The notes: generated from the sequence alone by a model not told the origin. Shown: positions 1-9,084, counted from the stretch's first letter. The stretch is 64,000 nucleotides of DNA from Candidimonas humi (GCF_019166065.1 NZ_JAHTBN010000012.1:1-64000); one strand, 5' to 3'. Translations and numbers: made by a program.

Positions 1-344
1 AGGGTTGCCCGGCGCGGCTCTCATCATGGAGCGGGGATCCGTCCCCATGCAGACTCCGGATAGATTTAAGCAAGCCCAATTTACGTCAACACTGTCCTGT
101 TTGCAAAAATCGGGCTGACCATAGATTTCTACTTGGCCTCGACAGGCAACGGAGCTAGCCGTTGTCATGTAAAGGTTTTCGGCGCAAACTAATGAGTTCC
201 ACTCATGGAAACGCCTGTCGGATATGCAGGTGGTTTACCCATGAATGGCCCAGCCAGCCCGAGGCCCGGCACGCGCCGCCTCGCAGGGCTCTTATTCTGA
301 TAATTTCCCCGGCCGGGATTGCCGGGATTCGATAAACACCGTCT
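1..344. other. intergenic region upstream of the Na/Pi cotransporter gene
   Basis: No convincing gene is visible in the first 344 bases. A short open stretch on the minus strand begins near position 29 and runs off the window edge, but it is too short to support a gene. The stretch around 60-130 is less GC-rich than its surroundings and may hold the promoter of the downstream gene; no clear -35/-10 pair was identified. Confidence 0.5.
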
Positions 345-2006
345 ATGACTGAAGTACTCGCACTGCTGGATTTCGGGGGCTACATCGCCCTGCTGCTGTG
401 GGGCGTGCACATGGTGCAAAGCGGGGTGCAGCGCGCCTTCGGAGCCGCCCTGGACACCGCCCTGGGCCACGCGCTGGGCACTCGGCTGCGGGCATTCGCC
501 GCGGGGCTGGGCATTACCGCGGCCCTGCAAAGCAGCACCGCCACCGGCCTGATGATCACGGGCTTCGCCGCCGGCGGCCTGGTGGCGCTGACACCCGCGC
601 TGGCAGCCATGCTCGGCGCCAACGTGGGCACCACGCTGATCGTCCAACTGCTGTCCTTCAACCTGACCGCCCTGGCCCCGGTGCTGATACTGATAGGGGT
701 ATGGCTGTTCAGGCGCCACCAGCCCGGCCGCCGGCGCGACCTGGGCCGCGTCTTCATAGGCCTGGGGCTGCTGCTCATTTCCCTGCACGAACTGGTCACC
801 CTGTTCGCTCCCATCCAGCATTCCGAACTACTGCAAATCATATTGGGCGCCCTGGCTTCGCAGCCGGTCATCGCCCTGCTGCTGGCGGCCGCCCTGGCCT
901 GGGCGGCCCATTCCAGCGTGGCCGTCGTGGTGCTCATCATGTCCCTGGCTGCCCACGGCGTGGTCACGCCAGCGGTAGCCTACGCCCTGGTGCTGGGCGC
1001 CAACCTGGGCACCTCGGTCAACCCGCTGATCGAAGGCGTGACAGACAGCGACCCCGCCGCGCGCCGCGTGCCGCTGGGCAACCTGGGCCTGCGCATCGTC
1101 GCCTGCTTCCTGGCCCTGATCGTACTGCCCTGGATACCCGCCATGATGGACTTCATTTCCGAAGATCCGGCGCGCGCCGTGGCCAATTTCCACACCCTGT
1201 TCAACGTGGTCGCGGCGCTGCTGTTCCTGCCCCTGCTCAAGCCCTACTCGCGGCTGCTGGTCAAGTGGCTGCCCAAGCGCATAGACCCCAACGACCCCAG
1301 CAAGCCCTTGTACCTGGACGAGTCGGCGCACGAAGTGCCCGCCGTGGCACTGGGCAACGCCGCGCGCGAGGCCCTGCGCCTGTCGGACATGCTGCAGACG
1401 CTGATCAACATCACGCGCGCCGGCTTTCGCCGCGACAACCGGCAGCGCGTGGCCCAGGCCCGGGAAATCAACCATGCCATCAGCCATCTCGACAACCTGA
1501 TCACCACCTACCTGGCTACCCTGGACCACGAAAGCATGAGCGTGGACGACCAGCGCCGCCTCGACGAGATTCTTACCTTCTCGTCGAACATCACCCACGC
1601 GGCCAGCATCACCACCACCGGCCTGCTGGGCCACACCAGCACCCTGCGCAAAAAGGGCTGGACGCTCAAGCCCGAGCAGCGCGAGGAACTGACCGAGGTG
1701 CTGGACAGGCTGCTGCGCAACCAGCGCCAGACCGCGGCGCTGTTCGTCGCCGAAGACCTGAAGAGTGCCCGCCAGTTGGCCGTCGAGAAAGACCACTTCC
1801 GCAACATCGAGACCGCCGCCGCCGAGCGCCACCTGGACCGTATCAAATCCGGCCAACTCGATTCGGCCGAACTCGGTTCGCTGTACCTGGAAATCCTGCG
1901 CGACGCCAAGACCGTCAATTCCTTCCTGGTGGGTGCGGCCGCCTATCCGGTGCTGGCCAAGCACAACGAGCTGCTGCCCAACCGCTTGCGGGAGGCGCAG
2001 GCCTGA
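345..2006 (+). CDS. Na/Pi cotransporter family membrane protein
   Basis: A sodium-dependent phosphate (or other anion) symporter of the inner membrane, of the PNaS/NptA type. The 553-residue protein has two inverted transmembrane repeats in its first 320 residues. Each carries the hallmark motif: QSSTAT at residues 62-67 and HSSVA at 189-193. After residue 340 the chain becomes hydrophilic and helical, as in the PhoU-like C-terminal domain of longer family members. The length is normal for the PhoU-fused form. The ATG at 345 has only a weak ribosome binding site. The gene stands alone and no pho genes are near it, so phosphate as substrate is a family inference. Confidence 0.9.
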   Translation: MTEVLALLDFGGYIALLLWGVHMVQSGVQRAFGAALDTALGHALGTRLRAFAAGLGITAALQSSTATGLMITGFAAGGLVALTPALAAMLGANVGTTLIVQLLSFNLTALAPVLILIGVWLFRRHQPGRRRDLGRVFIGLGLLLISLHELVTLFAPIQHSELLQIILGALASQPVIALLLAAALAWAAHSSVAVVVLIMSLAAHGVVTPAVAYALVLGANLGTSVNPLIEGVTDSDPAARRVPLGNLGLRIVACFLALIVLPWIPAMMDFISEDPARAVANFHTLFNVVAALLFLPLLKPYSRLLVKWLPKRIDPNDPSKPLYLDESAHEVPAVALGNAAREALRLSDMLQTLINITRAGFRRDNRQRVAQAREINHAISHLDNLITTYLATLDHESMSVDDQRRLDEILTFSSNITHAASITTTGLLGHTSTLRKKGWTLKPEQREELTEVLDRLLRNQRQTAALFVAEDLKSARQLAVEKDHFRNIETAAAERHLDRIKSGQLDSAELGSLYLEILRDAKTVNSFLVGAAAYPVLAKHNELLPNRLREAQA

Positions 2007-2100
2007 CCGGCGCAACGCAGCGTTGCCGCCCCGCGGCGCTGAACGGGCCGCGGCCTCGCCCGGCCCCGCTACATAGGCGGAACTACGCCTGGGCCAGCGA

Positions 2101-3108
2101 TCAGCCTTCGTCTTCGCGGCCCTCGGCCAGCAGCGACGACGGGGAAAATCCGAAGCTGGCGCGAAAACGCCGGGTGAAATGCGACAAGTCGTTGAAGCCG
2201 GCCGAAAATGCGGCGGCAGATACCGTGGCATGGCTGCGCGCGGCAAGGCTACGCCTGGCCAATTGCAGCCTTTCCCCGATGACGTACTGCTCGAAACTGG
2301 AATCGGCGTAGCGCTTGAACAGCCGGTGCAATGTACGCACGGATACGCCGGCCGCCGCTGCGGCCCCGCCCGCATCAAGTTCGGCGTCGGCAATGTGTTG
2401 CGCGACGTAGCGCAGCACGGCTTCGTAGCGCGCCCGGGCAGCGCCGGCGTCGGTATCGGTGCCGGCGCCGGGCTGCCGGCCCAGACAGGCCGCCACATAA
2501 TCGGCCACGCTTTCGAGCAGCAAATGCGCCTGAGGATCCGTGAGCGGCTGCGCGCGCTCGGTCAGCATTCTCAGCACTTGCGCGATCAGCGGCGACAGCA
2601 CGAAGTCCGACGGGATGCGCACCGGCCCCGCCCAGTTCGCCAGGCTGCGCGTGCGCGAGGCCAATAGCGACTTGGGCAGCATCACGATGCGCCGCTCGAC
2701 CTCTTGGGGAAAGAACAGGCTGAACGGCAGGCCGCTGTCGACGATGCCCACGTCGCCGGGGTTCAATACCACGTCGCTGCACTTTTGCGTCAGGCGGCTC
2801 TGGCCGCGGTGCTGCAGGCTGATCATGAGATAGCCGCCGTCGGTGCGGTCGACCTGCCGCGGCGTGCGGGTGACCTCGTGGCCAGACGAGCGGAAATTGA
2901 CGAAACGCGCGCCCACCTGGTTCAGGCTGCCGATGCTACCCCGAAACAGGCTCTCGCCGACGGCGCAGTCCTGCAGCGTCATATCGACGTCCAGCACCGC
3001 CTGGCAAATGACGTCGTTCCAATAGTCGACCCTCTGCTGCCTGGAGCCCTGGGCCTTCCACCGACGCCAGTCTTCGGCGAGCCGGTGCGGCTGCAATTCC
3101 TTTGCCAT
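2101..3108 (-). CDS. AraC family transcriptional regulator
   Basis: A transcription factor with an N-terminal AraC-binding-like (cupin-type) ligand domain over roughly residues 20-200 and a C-terminal AraC double helix-turn-helix over about the last 100 residues, ending in the usual SxAAFxxGFxDLSHFTRRF-type second helix. I chose the ATG at 3108 because AAGAGG lies upstream at normal spacing; an in-frame ATG at 3165 would add 19 residues. It is divergent from the Fe-S/flavoprotein/Bug gene set that starts at 3280, so it probably controls that set. The 170-base gap between them should hold the operator. The inducer is unknown. The architecture resembles FeaR-like regulators of aromatic amine use. 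Confidence 0.9.
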   Translation of the reverse strand: MAKELQPHRLAEDWRRWKAQGSRQQRVDYWNDVICQAVLDVDMTLQDCAVGESLFRGSIGSLNQVGARFVNFRSSGHEVTRTPRQVDRTDGGYLMISLQHRGQSRLTQKCSDVVLNPGDVGIVDSGLPFSLFFPQEVERRIVMLPKSLLASRTRSLANWAGPVRIPSDFVLSPLIAQVLRMLTERAQPLTDPQAHLLLESVADYVAACLGRQPGAGTDTDAGAARARYEAVLRYVAQHIADAELDAGGAAAAAGVSVRTLHRLFKRYADSSFEQYVIGERLQLARRSLAARSHATVSAAAFSAGFNDLSHFTRRFRASFGFSPSSLLAEGREDEG

Positions 3109-3279
3109 GAGTCCGGACCTCTTGTGCTCGTTGCCCGTGGCGCTGTCGGTCATGTCGTGTGGCACACAGAGCCGAGACGCCGTCGGGCAGCATCAATATA
3201 GTGGCTGAAACCGCGCCAGCCACGACGCGGGAGCTTTCACGGCAAAGGCCGCCCACAGCCCAGCGCCACGCAAAAAATC

Positions 3280-4653
3280 ATGCAAACGATTATACCGACA
3301 GAGAGACTGGATCAAGGCCGCAAAGTCGCGGACACCTGCGTACATTTCGGCTTCTGCACCTCGGTCTGTCCGACCTATGTCCTGGACCACGAAGAGAACG
3401 ACTCGCCGCGCGGCAGGATCGCACTGATCAAGGACATGTTGGCCCGAGGCGGCAAGCCCACGGCAGCCACGGTCATGCATGTCGACCGGTGCCTGTCCTG
3501 CCTGTCGTGCGTGACCACCTGTGCGGCCAGCGTAGACTACCGCACCCTGGTCGACACGGCGCGCGAATACATAGAGCAGTCCGGCGTCCGCCCTTTCCAC
3601 GAACGCGTCAAGCGCAAGGCGCTGTCATACGTCATGACCCATCCGCGCCTGCTGGGCGTCGCGATACGGGCGTCACGCGTCACCGGCGGTGTGGGTGCGC
3701 GCCTGCCCGGTATCCTCGGCACTCTGGCACGCCTGTCCGGCGCGCGGGCGATCGGCGCATTCGCCGTGCGCGGACAGGACCTGGCCGCTCCCGCCGGTTC
3801 CCGCAAGACCGGGAAAGTGGCGCTGCTGGACGGCTGTGTGCAGTCCGTAATGGGGGGCGAGATCAATGCCGCCGCTCGCCGGCTGCTGGGCCGCATGGGC
3901 ATAGAGGTGGTCGACAACGGCCTGGCGGGCCGTTGCTGCGGCGCGCTGGACCTGCACCTGGGCCATCGCGATACGGCGCAGCGCCATGCCGCAAAACTGG
4001 TGGATGCCTGGCATGCCCTGCTGGAGAAAGGCGAGATCGAAGCCGTGCTGGTCACCACGTCGGGCTGCGGCTCCGTCATCCGGCACTATCGCGAACTGTT
4101 CCAGGACGACCCCCTGCGCCGCGAACGCGCCGCGCGGGTCGAGGCAGCCTGCGTGGACATCACTCAGTTCCTGAACACACGCGTACAGGAACTGCAGTTC
4201 GCACGGCTATCCGCGCGTGTCGCTTACCACGATTCATGCTCGCTCAAGCACGGCCAGAAGATCACGCGCGAGCCCAGAGAGGTGCTCGAGCACGCCGGAT
4301 TCGTGGTGGCCGACATCGCAGAAAACCACCTGTGCTGCGGCTCGGCCGGCACCTACAACATCCTGCAGCCCGAAATCGCCGAACGGCTCGGGCAGCGCAA
4401 GGCCGGCAATATCGAGGCCACGCGGCCCGACGTCATTGCGGCGGGGAACATGGGATGCCTGGTGCAGATCTCCATGTACACCGACATACCGGTTGCACAC
4501 ACCGTGCAGCTACTGGACTGGGCCGCCGGCGGCCCGCCGCCGCGCGGCATGGAAACTTTCACGCCCCCGGCGCACACCCCCGCCTGCACCGAAAGCCCGC
4601 CTCCCCGCGACGCAGCAAGCGCCGCGCCCGAAACTTCCGATCTGCTTTGGTAA
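3280..4653 (+). CDS. GlcF-like (Fe-S)-binding oxidoreductase subunit
   Basis: An electron-transfer subunit resembling the iron-sulfur subunit GlcF of glycolate oxidase. It has two N-terminal [4Fe-4S] motifs, Cys20/Cys26/Cys30-Pro and Cys71/74/77/81, followed by two CCG domains (RCCGALD near 218 and LCCGSAG near 350). The first motif reads CVHFGFC where GlcF has CVHCGFC, so one cluster ligand is replaced by Phe23. The C-terminal 40 residues are Pro-rich and extend beyond normal GlcF. The stop lies 12 bases before the next gene, a VAO-type flavoprotein, so the two probably form one dehydrogenase that passes electrons to the respiratory chain. The ATG at 3280 lacks a strong ribosome binding site. 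Confidence 0.87.
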   Translation: MQTIIPTERLDQGRKVADTCVHFGFCTSVCPTYVLDHEENDSPRGRIALIKDMLARGGKPTAATVMHVDRCLSCLSCVTTCAASVDYRTLVDTAREYIEQSGVRPFHERVKRKALSYVMTHPRLLGVAIRASRVTGGVGARLPGILGTLARLSGARAIGAFAVRGQDLAAPAGSRKTGKVALLDGCVQSVMGGEINAAARRLLGRMGIEVVDNGLAGRCCGALDLHLGHRDTAQRHAAKLVDAWHALLEKGEIEAVLVTTSGCGSVIRHYRELFQDDPLRRERAARVEAACVDITQFLNTRVQELQFARLSARVAYHDSCSLKHGQKITREPREVLEHAGFVVADIAENHLCCGSAGTYNILQPEIAERLGQRKAGNIEATRPDVIAAGNMGCLVQISMYTDIPVAHTVQLLDWAAGGPPPRGMETFTPPAHTPACTESPPPRDAASAAPETSDLLW

Positions 4654-4665
4654 GGAGTCACGATT

Positions 4666-6228
4666 TTGCAAACTTCCACCACATTTCCCTCTGCCCCTCC
4701 GGCCGCACCGGAATCCGGCTTCGACGCTTTCATCAAGGACATGCGCGGCGAGCTGGGACCCGACGCCGTCTCGATCGCAGGGGAAACCCTGGACCGCTAC
4801 GGCGAACACACGCTGCCCAGCCCCGACAACCGCCCTGCCGCCGTGCTCTACCCGGCTTCGACCACCGAAGTGCAGCGCATCGTCCAGGCGGCGAACCGGC
4901 ACAAGGTTCAGCTGTTTCCCATCAGCACCGGGCAGAACATCGGCCTGGGCAGCAAATCCCCCATGTGCCCGGGCCAGGTCGTGGTCGATCTAGGCCGCCA
5001 CATGAACCGGGTGATCGAAGTCAACGAGGTCCTGGGCTATTGCGAAGTGGAGCCGGGCGTCAGTTTCCAATCTTTGTATGACGAACTGAACAAACGCGGC
5101 AGCCGCCTCATGATGTCCCCCACCGCCGGCCCGCCCCAAGGCAGCCTGCTGGGCAATGCCCTGGACAAGGGCGGCGGCGGTGGCGCGGCGGCAGATCATT
5201 TCGGCAGCGTCTGCGGCATGGAAGTAGTGCTCGGCAACGGCGACATCATCCGCACCGGCGACGGCAGCCTGCAAGCGGCCGAACACCTGAACTGGCATGT
5301 GTCCAAGTATAGCTTCGGGCCGGCACTCGACGGGCTGTTCACCCAATCCAACTACGGCATCGTGACGCGGGCCGGCATCTGGCTAATGCTGCGCCCTCCC
5401 CATATCGAACCATTCTTCTTCAGCGCAGCCGACGACGACGACCTGGACGAGGTAATCGAACTCGTGCGCCCGCTGAAGCAGACCAACTTCGTACCGACCC
5501 AGATCCGCGTGACCAATGATCTGTATCTGATCGCCGCGGCCGAAAGCAACCCCGAATACACCACCTCGGGCGGGCGCACACAGATCAGCGACGAAGCCCG
5601 GCGAGCCTTGCAGCACAAGCACGGCCTGGGGTCATGGAACATCTCCGGCGCCCTCTTCGGCGCCAGCAAGCAGGCCGTCGCCCCGCAGATCGACAGGCTG
5701 CGCGCCCACTTCGCGAAGTCCTCGAAGATCCGCTACATCCCGCCCGAAGAGGCGCAGGCCGTAGCGCCGCTTGACATTGCCCGCAAAAACTATCTGGGCA
5801 TCCCCAGCGACGGCGAGTTGCGCATGCTCAACTGGCGTCCCGGCGGAGGCACGGCCTGGTTCCTTCCCGGCATGCCCATGAACGGGCTGATCGCCCACCA
5901 GATGCAGAAGCATGCGCGCGAAATCTGCCGTCAACATGGCCTGGAATATATGGTTTCCAATGTTTGCGGGCCGCGCTTCGCCCGCGGCGTGCATACACTG
6001 GTGTTCAATCGCAACGACCCGGACGAGGCGGCGCGCGCCGACCAATGCTATCGGGCGCTGGCCGCCAGTTATGCCGAAAGAGGCGTCTTCGTCGGCCGGG
6101 CGCCCACCATGTACCAGCAGTTCCATCAAGAGCAGCGCATGTCCGGCATCGTCCAAGCATGCGACGCAATCAAGCGTGCCCTGGACCCCAACGGCGTCAT
6201 CGCGCCCGGCAAGTACGGCATACGCTAG
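4666..6228 (+). CDS. FAD-linked oxidase, VAO / 4-cresol dehydrogenase type
   Basis: A flavoprotein of the vanillyl-alcohol oxidase/p-cresol methylhydroxylase (PCMH) superfamily, 520 residues, the usual size. Residues about 55-235 form the FAD-binding PCMH domain (VVVDLGRHMN, CEVEPGVSF, SNYGIVTRAG). The remainder matches the VAO-type cap domain. Family members oxidise 4-alkylphenols or 4-hydroxybenzylic alcohols. Translation appears to start at a TTG (4666), eight bases after AAGGAG at 4652-4657. No alternative ATG fits. The partner is the upstream GlcF-like Fe-S protein rather than a PchC-type cytochrome, which is unusual for this family. The substrate is probably a phenolic compound brought in with the help of the downstream Bug receptor; this is inference. 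Confidence 0.88.
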   Translation: MQTSTTFPSAPPAAPESGFDAFIKDMRGELGPDAVSIAGETLDRYGEHTLPSPDNRPAAVLYPASTTEVQRIVQAANRHKVQLFPISTGQNIGLGSKSPMCPGQVVVDLGRHMNRVIEVNEVLGYCEVEPGVSFQSLYDELNKRGSRLMMSPTAGPPQGSLLGNALDKGGGGGAAADHFGSVCGMEVVLGNGDIIRTGDGSLQAAEHLNWHVSKYSFGPALDGLFTQSNYGIVTRAGIWLMLRPPHIEPFFFSAADDDDLDEVIELVRPLKQTNFVPTQIRVTNDLYLIAAAESNPEYTTSGGRTQISDEARRALQHKHGLGSWNISGALFGASKQAVAPQIDRLRAHFAKSSKIRYIPPEEAQAVAPLDIARKNYLGIPSDGELRMLNWRPGGGTAWFLPGMPMNGLIAHQMQKHAREICRQHGLEYMVSNVCGPRFARGVHTLVFNRNDPDEAARADQCYRALAASYAERGVFVGRAPTMYQQFHQEQRMSGIVQACDAIKRALDPNGVIAPGKYGIR

Positions 6229-6274
6229 ACACCGGCGGCGCCACACCATCACATTCATCAGGAGGCAAACATAT

Positions 6275-7261
6275 ATGAAGCCCATCAAGAAGGCCGCAGC
6301 CGCGGCCCTGGCCCTATGCACAATTGCGGCCGCAAGCCTGTTCCCCGCAGCCACTGCGGCCGCGGCAGGCTATCCGGACAGGCCGGTGAAAATCGTCGTG
6401 GGCTTTCCTCCCGGCGGAGGTAACGACGTACTGGCCCGCCTGCTCGCCGAACGCCTGCAGGCGCAAATGGGCCAGCCCTTCGTTGTGGAAAACCGCCCCG
6501 GAGCCAACGGCTTCATCGCCTTCGACACGGTCAAGCGGGCCAAGCCCGACGGCTACACACTGCTGATTGGCCCCAGCAGCGGCATGACGGTCAACCCCGC
6601 CGTGTACAAGAAGCTGCCCTACGACCCGGTTGCTGATTTTTCCCCCGTCAGCATGATAGGCGGCTTCCCGCTCTTGATTGTCGTCAATCCGGCCACGCCC
6701 TATCGCAGCCTGGTGGATCTGGTCGGCGCCGCCAAGGCAAAGCCGGGAACCATAGACTACGGATCCGCCGCAACATCATTCCAGTTGGCAACGGAAATGT
6801 TCGCACAGCAGGCGCACCTGCGATTCAACCACATCCCCTATAAGGGCAGCGCCCAGGCGGTTCAGGCTGTGCTCGCCAACCAAGTGCCCATGACCTTCGG
6901 CGACAGCGCCGCTGTCATCCCGCAAATCCGCGCCGGCAAGTTGCGACCCCTGGCGGTCACCACCGGCAAGCGGATCGCCTCGCTGCCCCAGGTGCCCACC
7001 GTCGCCGAAGCGGGCGGGCCCGACTACCAGATGCTGCTGTGGTCTGGGCTCTTCGCACCCTCCGGCACCCCTGCCTCCATCGTGGCGGCGCTGCAGGCGG
7101 GAGTGCAACAAGCGCTACGCGACCCGAAAATGCAAGCCAGCCTCGACAAACTGGGCATCGAACCGATAGGCAGCAGCGCGGCAGAACTGGAGGCCACGAT
7201 CAGAAGCCAGATCGCCCAATACACCGAGGTGGCGAAACAGGCGAACATCAGCATCCAGTAA
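6275..7261 (+). CDS. Bug/TctC family periplasmic substrate-binding protein
   Basis: An extracytoplasmic solute receptor of the tripartite tricarboxylate transporter (TTT) family, 328 residues. An Ala-rich signal peptide covers residues 1-30, followed by the typical mature start YPDRPVKIVVGFPPGG and later VVENRPGANG. The ATG at 6275 follows AGGAGG at 6260-6265. An open frame extends upstream to 5912 but overlaps the previous gene. It probably binds a carboxylate related to the substrate of the flavoprotein encoded just upstream. No TctA/TctB membrane partners are present in the window. Confidence 0.93.
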   Translation: MKPIKKAAAAALALCTIAAASLFPAATAAAAGYPDRPVKIVVGFPPGGGNDVLARLLAERLQAQMGQPFVVENRPGANGFIAFDTVKRAKPDGYTLLIGPSSGMTVNPAVYKKLPYDPVADFSPVSMIGGFPLLIVVNPATPYRSLVDLVGAAKAKPGTIDYGSAATSFQLATEMFAQQAHLRFNHIPYKGSAQAVQAVLANQVPMTFGDSAAVIPQIRAGKLRPLAVTTGKRIASLPQVPTVAEAGGPDYQMLLWSGLFAPSGTPASIVAALQAGVQQALRDPKMQASLDKLGIEPIGSSAAELEATIRSQIAQYTEVAKQANISIQ

Positions 7262-7285
7262 CTTGCCTGCGGAAAGGCCGTCGGT

Positions 7286-8149
7286 TTAAGCGGCCTGAGC
7301 ACTTATCGCGGCAAAATCTTCGTCGGACAGCTCCACCGTGGCGGCCGCCACGTTCTGTTCCAGATGGGCGATCCGACTCGTGCCGGGAATGGGCAGTATC
7401 ACGGGCGAACGCTTCAGCAGCCACGCCAGGGCAAGCTGCCCGTGCGTGATGCCCAGCCGCCGGGCAATTTGCGCGACCGCTGAATTGGGGCCGGGCAGCG
7501 CGCCCGCGGCGAGCGGATGCCAGGGAATGAAGCCTATGGCATGCTGTCCGCAGTAATCGAGTACGGCCTCGCTCTGCCGGTCGCTCAGGTTATAGCGGTT
7601 CTGCACGGTGGCGACCGGGAAATATTTTCGCGCCGCCTCAATCTGGGCCACACTCACTTCGCTCAGGCCCACGTGGCGTATCAGGCCTTCCTTGCGCATT
7701 TCGGAAATGACCTCGAACTGCTCGGCCTCGGGCACCTGGGGATCGATACGATGCAGCTGCCACAGGTCGATGCGCTCCAGCCCCAGCCGGCGCAGGCTCA
7801 TCAGCGCGCACTGGCGCAGGTATTCGGGCCGGCCCAGCGGTTTCCAAATGTTAGGGCCATGGCGCGTCTGCCCGGCCTTGGTGGCGATCACCATGTCGGG
7901 GTACGGATGCAAGGCCTCGCGGATCAAATCTTCGCTGACATATGGACCGTAGCTGTCGGCCGTGTCGATGAAATTGACGCCCAGCTCCCGCGTCCGCGTC
8001 AGCGTGGCCCGTGCCTGCTTCAGATCGGTCGGCTCGCCCCATATGCCCTCGCCCGTGATGCGCATGGCCCCGTAGCCCAGGCGATTGACGGGCAGATCAG
8101 CGCCGATGAAAAATTGCCCCGACGCGGCCGCCGGTAGTTGCGTAGTCAT
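7286..8149 (-). CDS. aldo/keto reductase
   Basis: A cytoplasmic NADPH-dependent aldo/keto reductase of 287 residues. The catalytic tetrad is visible: Asp in DTADSYG, Tyr in the same stretch, Lys in ATKAGQ and His in LHRID. The sequence resembles the E. coli YdbC/PdxI (pyridoxal reductase) subgroup, but the substrate is not certain. I chose ATG 8149 because AGGAG precedes it; a longer frame to 8224 would add residues of poor quality. It converges on the Bug gene upstream (24-base gap) and is divergent from parD. Confidence 0.9.
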   Translation of the reverse strand: MTTQLPAAASGQFFIGADLPVNRLGYGAMRITGEGIWGEPTDLKQARATLTRTRELGVNFIDTADSYGPYVSEDLIREALHPYPDMVIATKAGQTRHGPNIWKPLGRPEYLRQCALMSLRRLGLERIDLWQLHRIDPQVPEAEQFEVISEMRKEGLIRHVGLSEVSVAQIEAARKYFPVATVQNRYNLSDRQSEAVLDYCGQHAIGFIPWHPLAAGALPGPNSAVAQIARRLGITHGQLALAWLLKRSPVILPIPGTSRIAHLEQNVAAATVELSDEDFAAISAQAA

Positions 8150-8185
8150 GCCGATATTTCTCCTGGATGTTATTGAACGCCCGGA

Positions 8186-8206
8186 GCGTCTCCGTTCAGG
8201 AGACGC
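8186..8206. repeat. perfect 8-bp stem-loop in the AKR/parD divergent region
   Basis: GCGTCTCC (8186-8193) and GGAGACGC (8199-8206) are exact inverted copies around a five-base loop. It lies between the start codons of the divergent aldo/keto reductase and parD, next to the longer palindrome at 8217-8235. It could be an operator half of the AKR/parD control region or a leader hairpin. Confidence 0.5.
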
Positions 8207-8216
8207 CGCTGAACGG

Positions 8217-8246
8217 CTTGCCAAATTTTGGCAAGATAGCTAGGAT
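8217..8246 (+). promoter_or_regulatory. parDE promoter with 19-bp palindromic operator
   Basis: Positions 8217-8235 form a perfect 19-bp palindrome, CTTGCCAAA-T-TTTGGCAAG. The palindrome contains a good -35 (TTGCCA, 8218-8223), and 17 bases later comes TAGGAT (8241-8246) as -10. ParD-type CopG antitoxins bind such dyads and repress their own operon, so this is the expected autoregulatory site. Initiation about seven bases after the -10 would fall on the parD ATG at 8253. Confidence 0.65.
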
Positions 8247-8252
8247 GGCATC

Positions 8253-8489
8253 ATGAGCACTATGAATATTTCCCTGCCCGGCGCACTCAAGGCCTTTGTC
8301 GACGAGCAAGTCAGCCAGCGCGGCTATGGCACCAGCAGCGAATACATGCGAGAACTGATCCGGAAAGATCAAGACCGCCAGCATCTGCGCGGTCTGCTTC
8401 TGGCAGGAGCCGCTACAGCCCAAACGCCACCCGCCGATGAGGAATATTTTGCCGCGCTGCGGGCCCGCGTGCGCAATGCGCGGGAATGA
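8253..8489 (+). CDS. parD: ParD family antitoxin
   Basis: A 78-residue ribbon-helix-helix (CopG/MetJ-fold) antitoxin. The N-terminus MNISLPGALKAFVDEQV gives the DNA-binding beta strand and first helix; the C-terminal half is the flexible toxin-neutralising part. It may start at ATG 8253 or at the second ATG 8262, which matches the usual ParD start MNISLP. The gene overlaps parE by the ATGA at 8486-8489, so translation is coupled. It likely represses its own promoter through the palindrome at 8217-8235. Confidence 0.92.
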   Translation: MSTMNISLPGALKAFVDEQVSQRGYGTSSEYMRELIRKDQDRQHLRGLLLAGAATAQTPPADEEYFAALRARVRNARE

Positions 8490-8848
8490 GGCCCAAGCCC
8501 GTCATTCCCAGAGCCCTCGCCAGGCGGGATGTCGAGGATGCTCTGGATTACCTTCTCAATGTAGCATCTGAACGGGTAGCGCTGGGCTTTGTCGATTCGC
8601 TCGAACAGGCGTATGTGCGTATCTCCCGCCATCCGAACGCAGGTTCTCCCCGCTATGCCCACGAACTCGGCCTGGCGGACCTGCGCCATTGGCGCCTGAA
8701 ACGCTATCCGTACCTCGTGTTCTATATCGAGCAGCCCGATCACATCGATGTCTGGCGTGTGCTGCACGGTATGCGGGACATTCCCGAATGGCTGGGGGGT
8801 GTGCCCGCGCCTGGCGAGCCGCCCAAAGACGAAGATGTCGATAAATAA
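8486..8848 (+). CDS. parE: ParE/RelE family toxin
   Basis: A 120-residue toxin of the RelE/ParE superfamily. Recognisable features are the N-terminal helical segment ALARRDVEDALDYL, the central HPNAGSPRY and the late WRLKRYPYLVFYI strand followed by the HGMRD end. ParE toxins inhibit DNA gyrase; that activity is inferred from family. The start ATG overlaps the parD stop. The C-terminus (PAPGEPPKDEDVDK) is a short acidic tail. The pair sits 150 bases upstream of tRNA-Ala, with no integrase nearby. Confidence 0.9.
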   Translation: MRPKPVIPRALARRDVEDALDYLLNVASERVALGFVDSLEQAYVRISRHPNAGSPRYAHELGLADLRHWRLKRYPYLVFYIEQPDHIDVWRVLHGMRDIPEWLGGVPAPGEPPKDEDVDK

Positions 8849-8960
8849 CCGCCGCAGATCGTGGACGGTTAAGAAAACCCCGGGCCGCCGGGTTCCACCG
8901 GTTGGCCGCTTCGCCCTTTCCACCCGGCTGCCGGCCCAGGCTAATCGTCGGCCTGGACTC

Positions 8961-8990
8961 GACCCACGAGCCCCGCAAATCTGCTAGAAT
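8961..8990 (+). promoter_or_regulatory. candidate promoter of tRNA-Ala
   Basis: TAGAAT at 8985-8990 is a good -10 hexamer 13 bases before the tRNA 5' end and is followed by a GC-containing discriminator. No good -35 lies at normal spacing; the best nearby element is weak (GACCCA at 8961). Confidence 0.4.
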
Positions 8991-9002
8991 GCTCGTCTTT
9001 CT

Positions 9003-9078
<76 letters not shown>

Positions 9079-9084
9079 GAATTC

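Noticed and set aside
1-29. Start of a divergent minus-strand gene at the window edge
   Set aside because: Only nine codons are visible, with no recognisable sequence or strong ribosome binding site.
3159-5081. A 640-codon open frame overlapping the Fe-S and flavoprotein genes
   Set aside because: The Fe-S and VAO products in the other frame have intact motifs; this one is Arg/Pro-rich without domains.
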